Positions 16,953-24,190 of a stretch of DNA of 64,000 nt are shown in pieces. Under the pieces are notes generated by a model. The model was not told where the DNA came from. It did not search any database and saw only the letters and a program-made list of their open reading frames with translations. This DNA is from Anaerolineae bacterium. GTDB lineage: Bacteria; Chloroflexota; Anaerolineae; 4572-78; J111. Position numbers and translations under genes: made by a program. Within the stretch, counting starts at the first letter, position 1. Each line of letters begins with the position of its first letter. The stretch lies in NCBI GenBank assembly GCA_023151115.1, contig JAKLJP010000006.1, positions 1 through 64,000 on the forward strand, written 5' to 3'.

Positions 16953-17315
16953 ATGCACGAACTGGCGATCACAGAAGGAATTTTAAAGACAGCGCTGGTC
17001 GCAACCGAGCAAAATGGGGCCAGGGCGATAACGGCCATTGATCTGGTGATCGGCGAGTTGAGCAGCATTGTGGATGACTCGGTCCAGTTCTATTTCGACG
17101 CCTTGAGCCAGGGCACGTTAGCCGAAGGGGCCAGGCTGCGGTTTCGGCGCATCTCCGCTACGGCTCACTGTGGCAATTGTGACCGCCAGTTTCCAGTTAA
17201 AGCGCCCCTGGAACCCCTCTGCCCTGCCTGTGGCAGCGCCCGCTTGCAGGTGACCGGAGGGAAAGAATTTTATGTGGAGAGTATCGAGGTAACGGATGAA
17301 CATTCCTGTAGTTGA
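16953..17315 (+). CDS. hypA: Hydrogenase nickel incorporation protein HypA
   Basis: Nickel chaperone that works with HypB to load the large subunit. The family N-terminus MHELAITEGIL contains the nickel ligand His2. The zinc site is two CxxC pairs, CGNCDRQF and CPACGS, near residues 74-100. At 120 residues it has normal size. The start is set by the MHELAI motif; a longer in-frame ATG at 16893 lies inside the operator and would add 20 residues. No normal Shine-Dalgarno is present, because the T-run and hairpin directly precede the ATG. It overlaps hypB by 20 bases. Confidence 0.95.
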   Translation: MHELAITEGILKTALVATEQNGARAITAIDLVIGELSSIVDDSVQFYFDALSQGTLAEGARLRFRRISATAHCGNCDRQFPVKAPLEPLCPACGSARLQVTGGKEFYVESIEVTDEHSCS

Positions 17316-17952
17316 AAATATTTTGAACGCCAATGATCAAATCGCCAGGGCCAACCGGGCTGATTTTGAAGCCGCCGGCGTGTTTGTCTTAAATTTGATG
17401 GCTTCGCCGGGAGCGGGCAAAACCAGTTTCATTTTAGCCACGCTCGACCGGCTTTCGCCCCAACTGCGCCCCGGCGTTATCGAAGGCGATTTGGCCTCGC
17501 GGATTGATGCCGATACCATTGGGGCGCGCGGCGTGCCGGTAGTTCAAATCAACACCGGCGGCGGCTGTCACCTGGACGCGCCGATGATTCGCACCGCGCT
17601 GCCTGCGCTGCCGTTAGCGCAGTTGGATTTGCTCTTTATCGAAAATGTAGGCAACCTGGTTTGTCCGGCCAACTTTGCGCTGGGGGCAGATCGGGCGGTA
17701 GTCATCGCCAGCGTACCGGAGGGGCACGACAAACCCTACAAATATCCGGGCATCTTTGCCAGCGCCGATGTGGTCATCCTCAACAAGGCCGACCTCTTGA
17801 ACGTTTTTGATTTTGACCTGGATTATTTTCGGCGGGGCGTGGAAATGGTCAACCCCGATGTGCCTTGTTTTTACCTCTCCTGCCGTACCGGGGCCGGTAT
17901 GTCAGAATGGGTTGCCTGGCTGCTGAGCCAGTTGTCGGCAACCAGGTCTTAA
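17296..17952 (+). CDS. hypB: Hydrogenase nickel incorporation GTPase HypB
   Basis: GTPase that drives nickel delivery with HypA. It has the P-loop GAGKTS near residues 39-44, the switch segment EGDLASRIDADTI, the metal site region GGGCHLDAPMI, and the guanine-binding NKADL near 167-171. At 218 residues it has no His-rich N-terminal nickel store. It overlaps hypA, so translation is coupled. HypC, D, E and F are not in the window and must be encoded elsewhere. Confidence 0.95.
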   Translation: MNIPVVENILNANDQIARANRADFEAAGVFVLNLMASPGAGKTSFILATLDRLSPQLRPGVIEGDLASRIDADTIGARGVPVVQINTGGGCHLDAPMIRTALPALPLAQLDLLFIENVGNLVCPANFALGADRAVVIASVPEGHDKPYKYPGIFASADVVILNKADLLNVFDFDLDYFRRGVEMVNPDVPCFYLSCRTGAGMSEWVAWLLSQLSATRS

Positions 17953-18004
17953 GTCTCCATAAATAATCAATTTTGATTTTCAAAATAGGTAATTGTTGCT
18001 GAAA

Positions 18005-18100
18005 GCCTGGAAGGCTGGATAAAGCAGTATCCAATCTTCCAATCTTCCAGCCTTCCAAGCATATTACTGAATTTGATCGTCAAAAACGATAATTCAGTAA
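18005..18100. repeat. Two adjacent intergenic hairpins downstream of hypB
   Basis: The first (18005-18058) pairs GCCTGGAAGGCTGGAT-type words with ATCTTCCAATCTTCCAGCC. The second has arms TTACTGAATT (18064-18073) and AATTCAGTAA (18091-18100) with an inner pair ATCGT/ACGAT. Neither is followed by a T-run. Confidence 0.65.
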
Positions 18101-18107
18101 TCACGAA

Positions 18108-18180
18108 TTGAGGAGCCAGCACCCCCAGGTGCGGCTCTGCTCGGCACGTGGGCGTGCCCGCTCCGCGTCCTCTAAAATTG
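18108..18180. repeat. Dispersed repeat R1, copy 2
   Basis: It starts TTGAGGAGCCAGCACCCCCA and contains inverted segments around GGCACGTGGGCGTGCC. It shares the start and internal words with copies at 5505 and 44290. TTGAGGA at the left end and TCCTCTAAAATT at the right end are roughly inverted, giving the element weak terminal inverted repeats. Confidence 0.7.
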
Positions 18181-18193
18181 GCGATTGCAAATT

Positions 18194-18248
18194 GGAGTCC
18201 AAAGCTTGCTTTGATGATCTAGCCAAAGCAAGCTTTGGACTCCTTTTT
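18194..18248. terminator. Strong bidirectional terminator between hypB and the protease gene
   Basis: A 20-base perfect stem (GGAGTCCAAAGCTTGCTTTG at 18194-18213, complement at 18224-18243) with a 10-base loop is followed by TTTTT on the plus strand. It lies between convergent genes, so it can end transcription from both sides. Confidence 0.75.
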
Positions 18249-18875
18249 CTAAATAAATACCAGTGAGGGTTCCGGCGACACCTGGCTGGGGGAGCCGAGA
18301 GCCTGCCGCAAGAAGTTTTTCACCTGATGGACCGGCACGGCCAGCCCCACCTCCGGGCCGGTAATCATCGTATTGATGCCGACCAGCCGGCCTTGTACAT
18401 CCACCAACGGCCCGCCCGAATGTCCGGGCCGGAGATGCAGCCCAACCTGGATAAACTCACTCCGGCTGGCCGGCATTTCCAACGGCCGGCCGCTGTCAAT
18501 TACAATTCCCGCCGTCGCCGCGCCCAACACCCCCCAGGGATGTCCCAAAGCCAGCACCCACTGGCCCGGTTTAAGCTGCTTTGAATCGCCCACAGCAATG
18601 GTGGGCAGGTTGTTGGCGTCCACCGAAAGCGCGGCCAGGTCACGTCCGCTATCGGTGGCTAAGAGACGGGCCGGCAGGGTCCGTCCATCGGGCAAGGTCA
18701 CTTGCAGATGGTCACGTCCGGCAACAACGTGAGCATTGGTCACAATCAATCCATCCGCGTGCCAGATAGTCCCCGCCCCCGCGCCCCGGCCGTTGCTGAT
18801 CTGCACCAGGCTGCGCCGCACGTTTTCGATAACGGCTGACATTTCGTTATTTAATTGCTGCCATAAGTTAGACAT
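18249..18875 (-). CDS. Trypsin-like serine protease, HtrA type without PDZ domain
   Basis: A 208-residue S1C-type protease consisting of the protease domain only. The catalytic triad is visible: H49 (VTNAHVV), D79 (SGRDLAAL) and S153 (GHSGGPL). No signal peptide or membrane anchor precedes the domain, so it should be cytoplasmic, unlike typical HtrA/DegP. The C-terminus GSPSQVSPEPSLVFI is unstructured-looking and no PDZ follows. It lies downstream of the PDZ-containing homologue at 19062, and the two may act together or be diverged duplicates. Confidence 0.85.
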   Translation of the reverse strand: MSNLWQQLNNEMSAVIENVRRSLVQISNGRGAGAGTIWHADGLIVTNAHVVAGRDHLQVTLPDGRTLPARLLATDSGRDLAALSVDANNLPTIAVGDSKQLKPGQWVLALGHPWGVLGAATAGIVIDSGRPLEMPASRSEFIQVGLHLRPGHSGGPLVDVQGRLVGINTMITGPEVGLAVPVHQVKNFLRQALGSPSQVSPEPSLVFI

Positions 18876-18923
18876 TTTTAGACCTCAACAGGAAGGAACT
18901 GAAGGAACTCGTAGGAACTAAGG

Positions 18924-19027
18924 GATTGTCCAAAAATAAGTTCCCCCAAGTTCCTACGAGTTCCCAGGGAACTAAAGGAACTCGTGGGAACTCAAACGGG
19001 AAGTAAATTTTAGATGATTACTAAGAG
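18924..19027. repeat. Dispersed repeat R2, copy 2
   Basis: It aligns over its whole length with 6001-6106. The stem word CCTATGAG/CTCATAGG of copy 1 is here CCTACGAG/CTCGTGGG: one base pair is changed on both sides and another becomes a G-T pair, so pairing is kept. Related GGAACT words continue on the left (18891-18923). Confidence 0.8.
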
Positions 19028-19061
19028 GTTATTTTTGAGTTCTCAAGTTCCCTCAGTTCCG

Positions 19062-19955
19062 TTAGTTCCTTTCGCCTACAACCACACTCATTTCCTGTAC
19101 CTGCCCCCCGCGCACAATTTTGAGCGTAACCGGCTTACCTACCCGGTCGGAGCTGAGGAGGGTCAGCAGGTCATCGTGCTGCTGTACCGGCGACCCTTCC
19201 AGGGCGACGATGGTATCACCCAGTAGCAGCCCGCCCTGTTCGGCCGGACTGCCCGGCTCGACCGCCGCCAAAAGGAGGCCGGTTTCCTGGCCCAACTGCT
19301 GCTCCAGGGCGGCCGGTAATCGCACCGGCTGAGTATTCACCCCCAGATAGCCCCGGCGAATTTTGCCGTGCTGAACCAGCATGTCAACTACCCGGCGGAT
19401 GGTAACGGTGGGGATGGTCAAACTAACCCCGCGCGCCAGGGCCGAGGTGTTCAATCCCAACAGTTGCCCGGCGGCGTTGATCAGCGGGCCGCCGGAAAAG
19501 CCGGGATACATGACCACATCGGTTTGAACATACTGCTCAATCAAGCCGCCGGCGCCGGTGCGCCAGTCATTACCCAGGGCGCTGATGATGCCCAGCGTGG
19601 CTTGAACGGTCTGGCCGGGCCGGCCCAGGGCCAAAACCAGATGGCCGACCTGCATACTATCGGCGGCAGGGGTTAAAGGGGTTAAATTTTGGACGCTCGT
19701 GCGCAGTACGGCCAGGTCGGTGGTGGGGTCGCGGCCAACCAGAGTGGCAGAAGCCATTTGGCCGTCGGGCAAGCCGACCTGAATATTATCGTCCTTTTCG
19801 ACGGTATGGTGGGCGGTCACAATTAAACCGTCGGCGGACCAGATGATGCCGCTGGCGGCCAAACGCCGCCGGGCTTCGACCCGGACAATACCGGAGCCAG
19901 CGCCGGCAACCGTTTGAGCCATGGCATTGGACAAATTTTGTAAAGTCTCAGTCAT
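19062..19955 (-). CDS. HtrA-like serine protease with C-terminal PDZ domain
   Basis: A 297-residue S1C protease. The likely triad is H49 (TAHHTVE), D80 (DPTTDLAVL) and S154 (GFSGGPL). A PDZ domain occupies about residues 195-290 (GYLGVNTQPV, GLLLGDTIVALEGSPV). No signal peptide is present; the N-terminus MTETLQNLSNAMAQTV is polar, so a cytoplasmic protease is indicated. It precedes the PDZ-less homologue in the same direction, separated by repeat R2. Substrate unknown. Confidence 0.87.
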   Translation of the reverse strand: MTETLQNLSNAMAQTVAGAGSGIVRVEARRRLAASGIIWSADGLIVTAHHTVEKDDNIQVGLPDGQMASATLVGRDPTTDLAVLRTSVQNLTPLTPAADSMQVGHLVLALGRPGQTVQATLGIISALGNDWRTGAGGLIEQYVQTDVVMYPGFSGGPLINAAGQLLGLNTSALARGVSLTIPTVTIRRVVDMLVQHGKIRRGYLGVNTQPVRLPAALEQQLGQETGLLLAAVEPGSPAEQGGLLLGDTIVALEGSPVQQHDDLLTLLSSDRVGKPVTLKIVRGGQVQEMSVVVGERN

Positions 19956-19996
19956 AAATTAATTCCTTTCGAGCTTTGAGGGTTTGACCGGAGACG

Positions 19997-20167
19997 GGAG
20001 ACCGGGGACCGGGTTCAAAACTTCAACCCCGGTCTCCTGTCTTTGTTTCTGGTCATAGTTTAGCAGCAATGGCCGACAGACGCATCAACCATCCGGTGAG
20101 GGCTGTACCTGGAAAAATGGGTAGGTGACACGTGAACGTATCACGTGTCATGTATCACGTGTCACGT
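19997..20167. repeat. Two intergenic hairpins upstream of the PDZ protease
   Basis: The first pairs GGAGACCGGGG (19997-20007) with CCCCGGTCTCC (20037-20047). The second (about 20123-20167) iterates TCACGTG-type heptamers with inverted CACGTG words. No clear promoter was recognised in this 219-base gap. Confidence 0.6.
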
Positions 20168-20174
20168 TTTACCG

Positions 20175-20843
20175 TTAAAGGAGGATGAGGCCCAGGCGAG
20201 TAGCCCGCACGACGGCGTCGGTGCGGCTTTGGGCGTTGAGTTTGCTGAGGATGGCGTTGACGTGAAATTTAACGGTGTGGTCGCTAATGTCAAGGCGGCG
20301 GGCGATGGCTTTGTTGGGCAAGCCTTCGGCCAGCAGTTGGAGCACTTCCAGTTCGCGAGGGGTCAGGGGGTCGGTCAGAGGGGGTAGTTCAGCTTCCGGG
20401 GTAGATAGGACAGCAGCAGTCAAGCCCGGATCAAGGGCGACCAATCCCTGGGCAACGGCCAAAAGGGCGGCCTGGAGTTTTTCGGGTTCGGCATTACGGA
20501 GTAATAAGCCGTGTGCTCCGGCACTCCAGGCCTGGCTACTGTAAGTTTCGTCGGGTAGCAAGGCCACAATGGGCAGGCCGGCCTCGCGCAAATCGGCCAA
20601 ACTATCCAAACTGGTTGCGGCTGGATTTGAGCCGGACCGTAGCGCACCGGGGTCCCAGCCCAAATCGAAGAGCAGGACATCAGGCCGGTAGACATCGAGA
20701 TGAGAGGAGAGGTCGGCTGCGGCGGCAATACGGCCAACAACAGTTAAGCCAGGCTGGTCGGCCAGCAGTGCGGCTAATCCAGCCCGTGCCAGGGAGTCGG
20801 CGGCGATAACGAGAACTCGTAATTTATTAGTCTGTGTCGACAC
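20175..20843 (-). CDS. NarL/LuxR-family response regulator
   Basis: A 222-residue transcription regulator. The N-terminal receiver-like domain has [14 protein letters not shown] and VLLFDLGWD, giving a candidate phospho-Asp near 57, but the usual acidic pair is reduced to one Asp and the conserved Thr/Lys region is not clear, so it may be atypical. The C-terminal helix-turn-helix ([20 protein letters not shown]... [15 protein letters not shown]) is canonical. No kinase is adjacent. It is divergent from the Flp pilin gene and may control it. Confidence 0.88.
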   Translation of the reverse strand: MSTQTNKLRVLVIAADSLARAGLAALLADQPGLTVVGRIAAAADLSSHLDVYRPDVLLFDLGWDPGALRSGSNPAATSLDSLADLREAGLPIVALLPDETYSSQAWSAGAHGLLLRNAEPEKLQAALLAVAQGLVALDPGLTAAVLSTPEAELPPLTDPLTPRELEVLQLLAEGLPNKAIARRLDISDHTVKFHVNAILSKLNAQSRTDAVVRATRLGLILL

Positions 20844-21085
20844 TACTGCCTGCCTGAGTCTAAGCTGCTTGATACTGGTTACACTTTCCGGGTAAACAAT
20901 CGGTTTTATAAAACCTTAAAGTTTTTTTAAAGGGGCGTCCACACCGTATCTTATTGACGAAAATTTGGACTTTTAGTTAACCTGAAACAGGCTATCTGGG
21001 CTATACCTATTTTTAGAAATTTATGTTACTTTAAAAACCATCAGTCTGGGTAAAAATAATTCGTGGCGCAATTTTACCTGAAAAA

Positions 21086-21114
21086 TTGAGTTCCATCTAC
21101 CTGTCCATTAGAAT
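21086..21114 (+). promoter_or_regulatory. Sigma70-like promoter of the Flp pilin gene
   Basis: TTGAGT and TAGAAT separated by 17 bases, close to consensus. The expected start near 21121 gives a very short leader beginning at the GAAAGGAGGG ribosome binding site. The rest of the 293-base gap between the regulator and pilin genes shows AT-rich DNA with no other gene. Confidence 0.5.
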
Positions 21115-21136
21115 CTTTTAGAAAGGAGGGACTGTC

Positions 21137-21283
21137 ATGATATTTTTACCGCGTGAGGAAGGTCAGGGCCTGGTCGAGTATGCCCTAATTTTAGTTTTAG
21201 TCGCCATTGTTGTTATTGCTATTTTACTTTTGCTCGGCCCGGTTATTGGCAATACTTTCAGTAATATCGTTGGCAACCTGTAG
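21137..21283 (+). CDS. Flp/Fap-type pilin
   Basis: A 48-residue prepilin. A short basic/acidic leader ends in EEG, followed by the mature start QGLVEYALILVLVAIVVIAI, which contains the conserved Glu and Tyr of Flp pilins inside the hydrophobic helix. A strong GAAAGGAGGG precedes the ATG and a rho-independent terminator follows, so it is a self-contained single-gene unit. No prepilin peptidase or Tad secretion gene is in the window. Confidence 0.85.
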   Translation: MIFLPREEGQGLVEYALILVLVAIVVIAILLLLGPVIGNTFSNIVGNL

Positions 21284-21312
21284 TTTCATTTTTGATTAGC
21301 CCAGACGAAAAG

Positions 21313-21342
21313 CTCTACACCGTTCTTGGTGTAGAGTTTTTT
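21313..21342 (+). terminator. Rho-independent terminator of the Flp pilin gene
   Basis: CTCTACACC and GGTGTAGAG form a 9-base perfect stem with a 6-base loop, followed by TTTTTT. A mobile element has inserted just beyond the T-run. Confidence 0.85.
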
Positions 21343-21346
21343 GTTT

Positions 21347-21450
21347 GGCTCATGTATAGAACAAGTGCAATGTATCAGAGGCGGCTCCCACGCCGCCGAG
21401 GGCCGGGCGTGGGAGCCCGGCCTGCTTTGCACTAGTACTTAACATGAGCC
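21347..21450. mobile_element. 104-base MITE-like element A, copy 1
   Basis: Terminal inverted repeats GGCTCATGT and ACATGAGCC; inner inverted pairs GTGCAA/TTGCAC and GGCTCCCACGCC/GGGCGTGGGAGCC. It is flanked by an 8-base direct repeat TTTTGTTT (21339-21346 and 21451-21458). A second copy of the same length with its own 8-base duplication is at 38216-38319. The GGCTC ends and 8-base target duplication resemble ISL3-family insertion sequences; that link is inference. Confidence 0.8.
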
Positions 21451-21458
21451 TTTTGTTT

Positions 21459-21562
21459 TATACCCAACGCATTTCAAAATTTCCGTAGTTGATGCATCCC
21501 CATGCGTCAACGGACGGCATAGGGATGCCGTCCTACGGAAATTTTAACGTGCGCTTGGTATA
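21459..21562. mobile_element. MITE-like element B with long imperfect terminal repeats
   Basis: About 30 bases at each end are inverted with some mismatches; both ends share AAAATTTCCGTAG and begin TATACC. The interior has a further inverted pair around GCATCCC and GGGATGC. The ends start with TA, as for IS630/Tc1-type elements. It directly adjoins the target duplication of element A. Its right end forms the last codons and stop of the glycosyltransferase gene ending at 21544. Confidence 0.65.
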
Positions 21563-22740
21563 GTTGAGGTTGGGTGGATCAGGAGGCGGTATAACTCGAC
21601 GGCTAACAGGATCAGTAGCAAGGTGCGGATGATGATGGTCAGAGGCGTCAATTGGTTGAGGCCGCGCGAAAGGATAACCGGCCACTCCAGAAAATTGATA
21701 AAACTCAGGGCGATGATAAACAAGACCGCGCGTTTTTCTGGGAAAGTGAGCAGCAGCAGGGGAATTAAAAAGGTTTGCCACTGCGGACTCCAGCCTTGCG
21801 ACCACAGGAAAAAGATGACAAAGGTGAGGGTGGTGAAGACGATAGCATCCTGATCAGGGTTGGAACCGGGAGGGCGAGTGAAAATGAACAAGCCCAACAA
21901 CCCAAAGGGAATGATAGTTAGCCAGGTAGGAATGCGGGCGGGCTTACCGACGGGACGAGTGGCTTTGGCCGGGTCAAAATGATCGGCCAGGGGGCCAAAG
22001 TTGCCGGTGGTCAAATTGCCGTCAATGATGGCCCAAACCGTCTGATAGGAGGATTTACCGGCCTGCGCTTGTAGGGAGGCCAGGGTCATGGTTGGATTGG
22101 CTAAGGCGAAGGGGCCAAAGATAAGCAGGCAAATCAAGAGCGTCCCTGCCCCGCAAACGACGGCAGCTTTGAGGCCCTGCCTGCGCCATACCGTTGCTAC
22201 GAGCATGATAGGTAAAAATTTTACCATTGTTCCCAGGCCCAATGCGGCGATGAGAAGCATACGGCGATTTTTGAGCAGGCTGTAAAGCGCCAGCAGGATA
22301 AAAAAGGTGGTCAGCGCATCGAAGTTGCCCAACCAAAAGAAGAGAGGCGTGAACAGGGCCGTATAAATCCAGGCGATGGTCAGGGCGCGGGCACGGCCAA
22401 ACAAAATAAAAGCCAGACGGTAGAGAAGATAGAGGTTGCCGCCTTCGGCCAGCAGCAGCACAAAGGCTAGTAGCAGGATGTAATTCTTCAATTGCTGGCC
22501 GGCCAGAGTATAAACGGCAATATTCAAATAGGGGAAGATGGGCGGAAATTCATACCAATAATGAATAAACGGATAAAAACCACGTTGAGTCATGTCGGCC
22601 AGGTTGAAGTAATGCTGATAATCGCCATAATAAATCAGGTTTTCGGGGGGAAAGGCCATTAGCAGCATCAGGCGGCTGGTGAGAAAAAGAATCAGGATTA
22701 GAGGAAAATCGGCGGCGGCGTTTGAATTCTTGGTTAGCAT
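21544..22740 (-). CDS. GT87-like polytopic glycosyltransferase
   Basis: A 398-residue membrane protein of the GT-C fold, resembling GT87 (DUF2029) polyprenyl-phosphate-mannose-dependent transferases. It has about nine to ten hydrophobic segments; after the first, the loop GDYQHYF and EFPPIFPYL contain the acidic residues typical of the active-site loop, and GNFDALTTFFILLALYSL and KFLPIMLV follow as in the family. The stop codon and the last six residues (TIPSAR) are supplied by mobile element B, so the original C-terminus has been replaced. It is the last gene of the minus-strand glycan cluster and starts 1 base after the stop of the DUF2079 gene. Confidence 0.8.
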   Translation of the reverse strand: MLTKNSNAAADFPLILILFLTSRLMLLMAFPPENLIYYGDYQHYFNLADMTQRGFYPFIHYWYEFPPIFPYLNIAVYTLAGQQLKNYILLLAFVLLLAEGGNLYLLYRLAFILFGRARALTIAWIYTALFTPLFFWLGNFDALTTFFILLALYSLLKNRRMLLIAALGLGTMVKFLPIMLVATVWRRQGLKAAVVCGAGTLLICLLIFGPFALANPTMTLASLQAQAGKSSYQTVWAIIDGNLTTGNFGPLADHFDPAKATRPVGKPARIPTWLTIIPFGLLGLFIFTRPPGSNPDQDAIVFTTLTFVIFFLWSQGWSPQWQTFLIPLLLLTFPEKRAVLFIIALSFINFLEWPVILSRGLNQLTPLTIIIRTLLLILLAVELYRLLIHPTSTIPSAR

Positions 22741-22741
22741 G

Positions 22742-24181
22742 TTATCGTTTTCTCAGGAGGAGATAATCATCCTGCTCAAAAAGAACGGTGTAATCCGGGC
22801 CGGCTTTCAAGGCGGCAACCTGTTCCAGGTAAGCCTCCGGCTGGAAAATAGGGAAGATGTTACCTTGTAAATCCAGAGCAATGTATTCGGCCGGGCCGTA
22901 TTGACTGCTGGTGAGACGAGGAAACAGATAAATAGCGGGCCGGTGGGTCAGATGGGTGCTGAGCGAGGTTTGGGCCGAAACAACGGCATCGGGTGAGATG
23001 AGTTGCAGCATTTGCTGGGCGGAGTTGTGGCGAGCTTGACCAACAGGCCAGGCAAAGCTCAAGGAAAGGGGCGTGTGTCCAAATTTTAGCTGGTAGCTTA
23101 AAGTGGTCAACAAAACCATTAGCATGAATGTAGTCGTTAAAAAAGTGGGTGAGACGGCCATTTTCTGGCGCAGTAACTTGATAAGTAAGGCCGCCCCATT
23201 GATGGCCGAGGCAACCACAAAAGGCACAGCCATGACCGAATAATGAAATCTATCCAGGGCGTAGGTGGTTGGCAAATCGGACAACAGATTCATGGCTATG
23301 GTCGGCGCAGCAATTAACAGGGTCAGCGGGTCGAGCAGTGACAGATAGGCAACAGGCGCTAAGAGATGGGTGATGTATCTCACTTTATCGGGGTTTGACC
23401 AGATATAGTCCCAGACAAACAGGGGCCGGGTCAGAACGGTTAACAACACTTCGGGGATGGTGTTGCCGAGAACCTGGTAACGATGTAAGCCAAAATGGGT
23501 GTCGCTGCCGGCGTAGGTAGGAATAAATATGATGGTCAGAAAGAGAAAAACCGCAAAGCCGCTCAGACCGACCGCCAAGCCCCGCCAATCTCTTTGGGTA
23601 ACAAATAAATAAAAGCCCAGCATGCCGACAAATAAGGCAGCATCCTCTTGACAGGCCGCTGCCAAAATGCTGAAAATTAAGAAAAGACCAAAACGGCGCT
23701 GCTGTAAATACCAATAGGCAAACGGCAAGAAACCGGCGGCTAAAGTGACCGGGTGAAACTCGAATAAATTAGCGCCCTGCAAGGCCGGAAAGAGCAGATA
23801 GGCAGCAGTAAAAACGAGCGCCGCCCAGGCATTGAGTTTCTCAGCGGCCAGCCAGTAGAGGGGGAGCGCGCCCAGCGCCAAGACAACTGTCTGTACAAGC
23901 AGCAGGGCCTTAGCATCGGGCCAGACCAGGTAGACCAGGCCCAACGGGAGCAAAATCGGCTGGAAATGGATGGCAAAAAGAGAGTCTACACCGATAAATT
24001 CGGCGCTAAAAAAGTTGCCGTGCAGGTTGTTCCAGGCCGCATAATCAAAAATCCCCAAATCAAAGCCGTTGGTCAGGAAATGATCGTGGTTGGTAAAGGA
24101 TAAATAGCCGAAGAAACCGATGTAGACGGCTATCATCAATCCCAAAATGAGAAGGGGATAGGTTAATTCTTTGCGGCTCAT
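22742..24181 (-). CDS. DUF2079 family membrane protein, probable GT-C glycosyltransferase
   Basis: A 479-residue polytopic protein with the DUF2079 hallmark FDLGIFDYAAWNNLHG near residues 40-55 and the following extracytoplasmic loop (SLFAIHFQPILLPLGLVYL). About ten membrane segments follow, with a soluble C-terminal tail. The family is common in Chloroflexota and Actinomycetota; a GT-C transferase role is predicted, with no proven substrate. It is tightly packed with genes on both sides. Confidence 0.8.
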   Translation of the reverse strand: MSRKELTYPLLILGLMIAVYIGFFGYLSFTNHDHFLTNGFDLGIFDYAAWNNLHGNFFSAEFIGVDSLFAIHFQPILLPLGLVYLVWPDAKALLLVQTVVLALGALPLYWLAAEKLNAWAALVFTAAYLLFPALQGANLFEFHPVTLAAGFLPFAYWYLQQRRFGLFLIFSILAAACQEDAALFVGMLGFYLFVTQRDWRGLAVGLSGFAVFLFLTIIFIPTYAGSDTHFGLHRYQVLGNTIPEVLLTVLTRPLFVWDYIWSNPDKVRYITHLLAPVAYLSLLDPLTLLIAAPTIAMNLLSDLPTTYALDRFHYSVMAVPFVVASAINGAALLIKLLRQKMAVSPTFLTTTFMLMVLLTTLSYQLKFGHTPLSLSFAWPVGQARHNSAQQMLQLISPDAVVSAQTSLSTHLTHRPAIYLFPRLTSSQYGPAEYIALDLQGNIFPIFQPEAYLEQVAALKAGPDYTVLFEQDDYLLLRKR

Positions 24182-24190
24182 ATCATTGAT

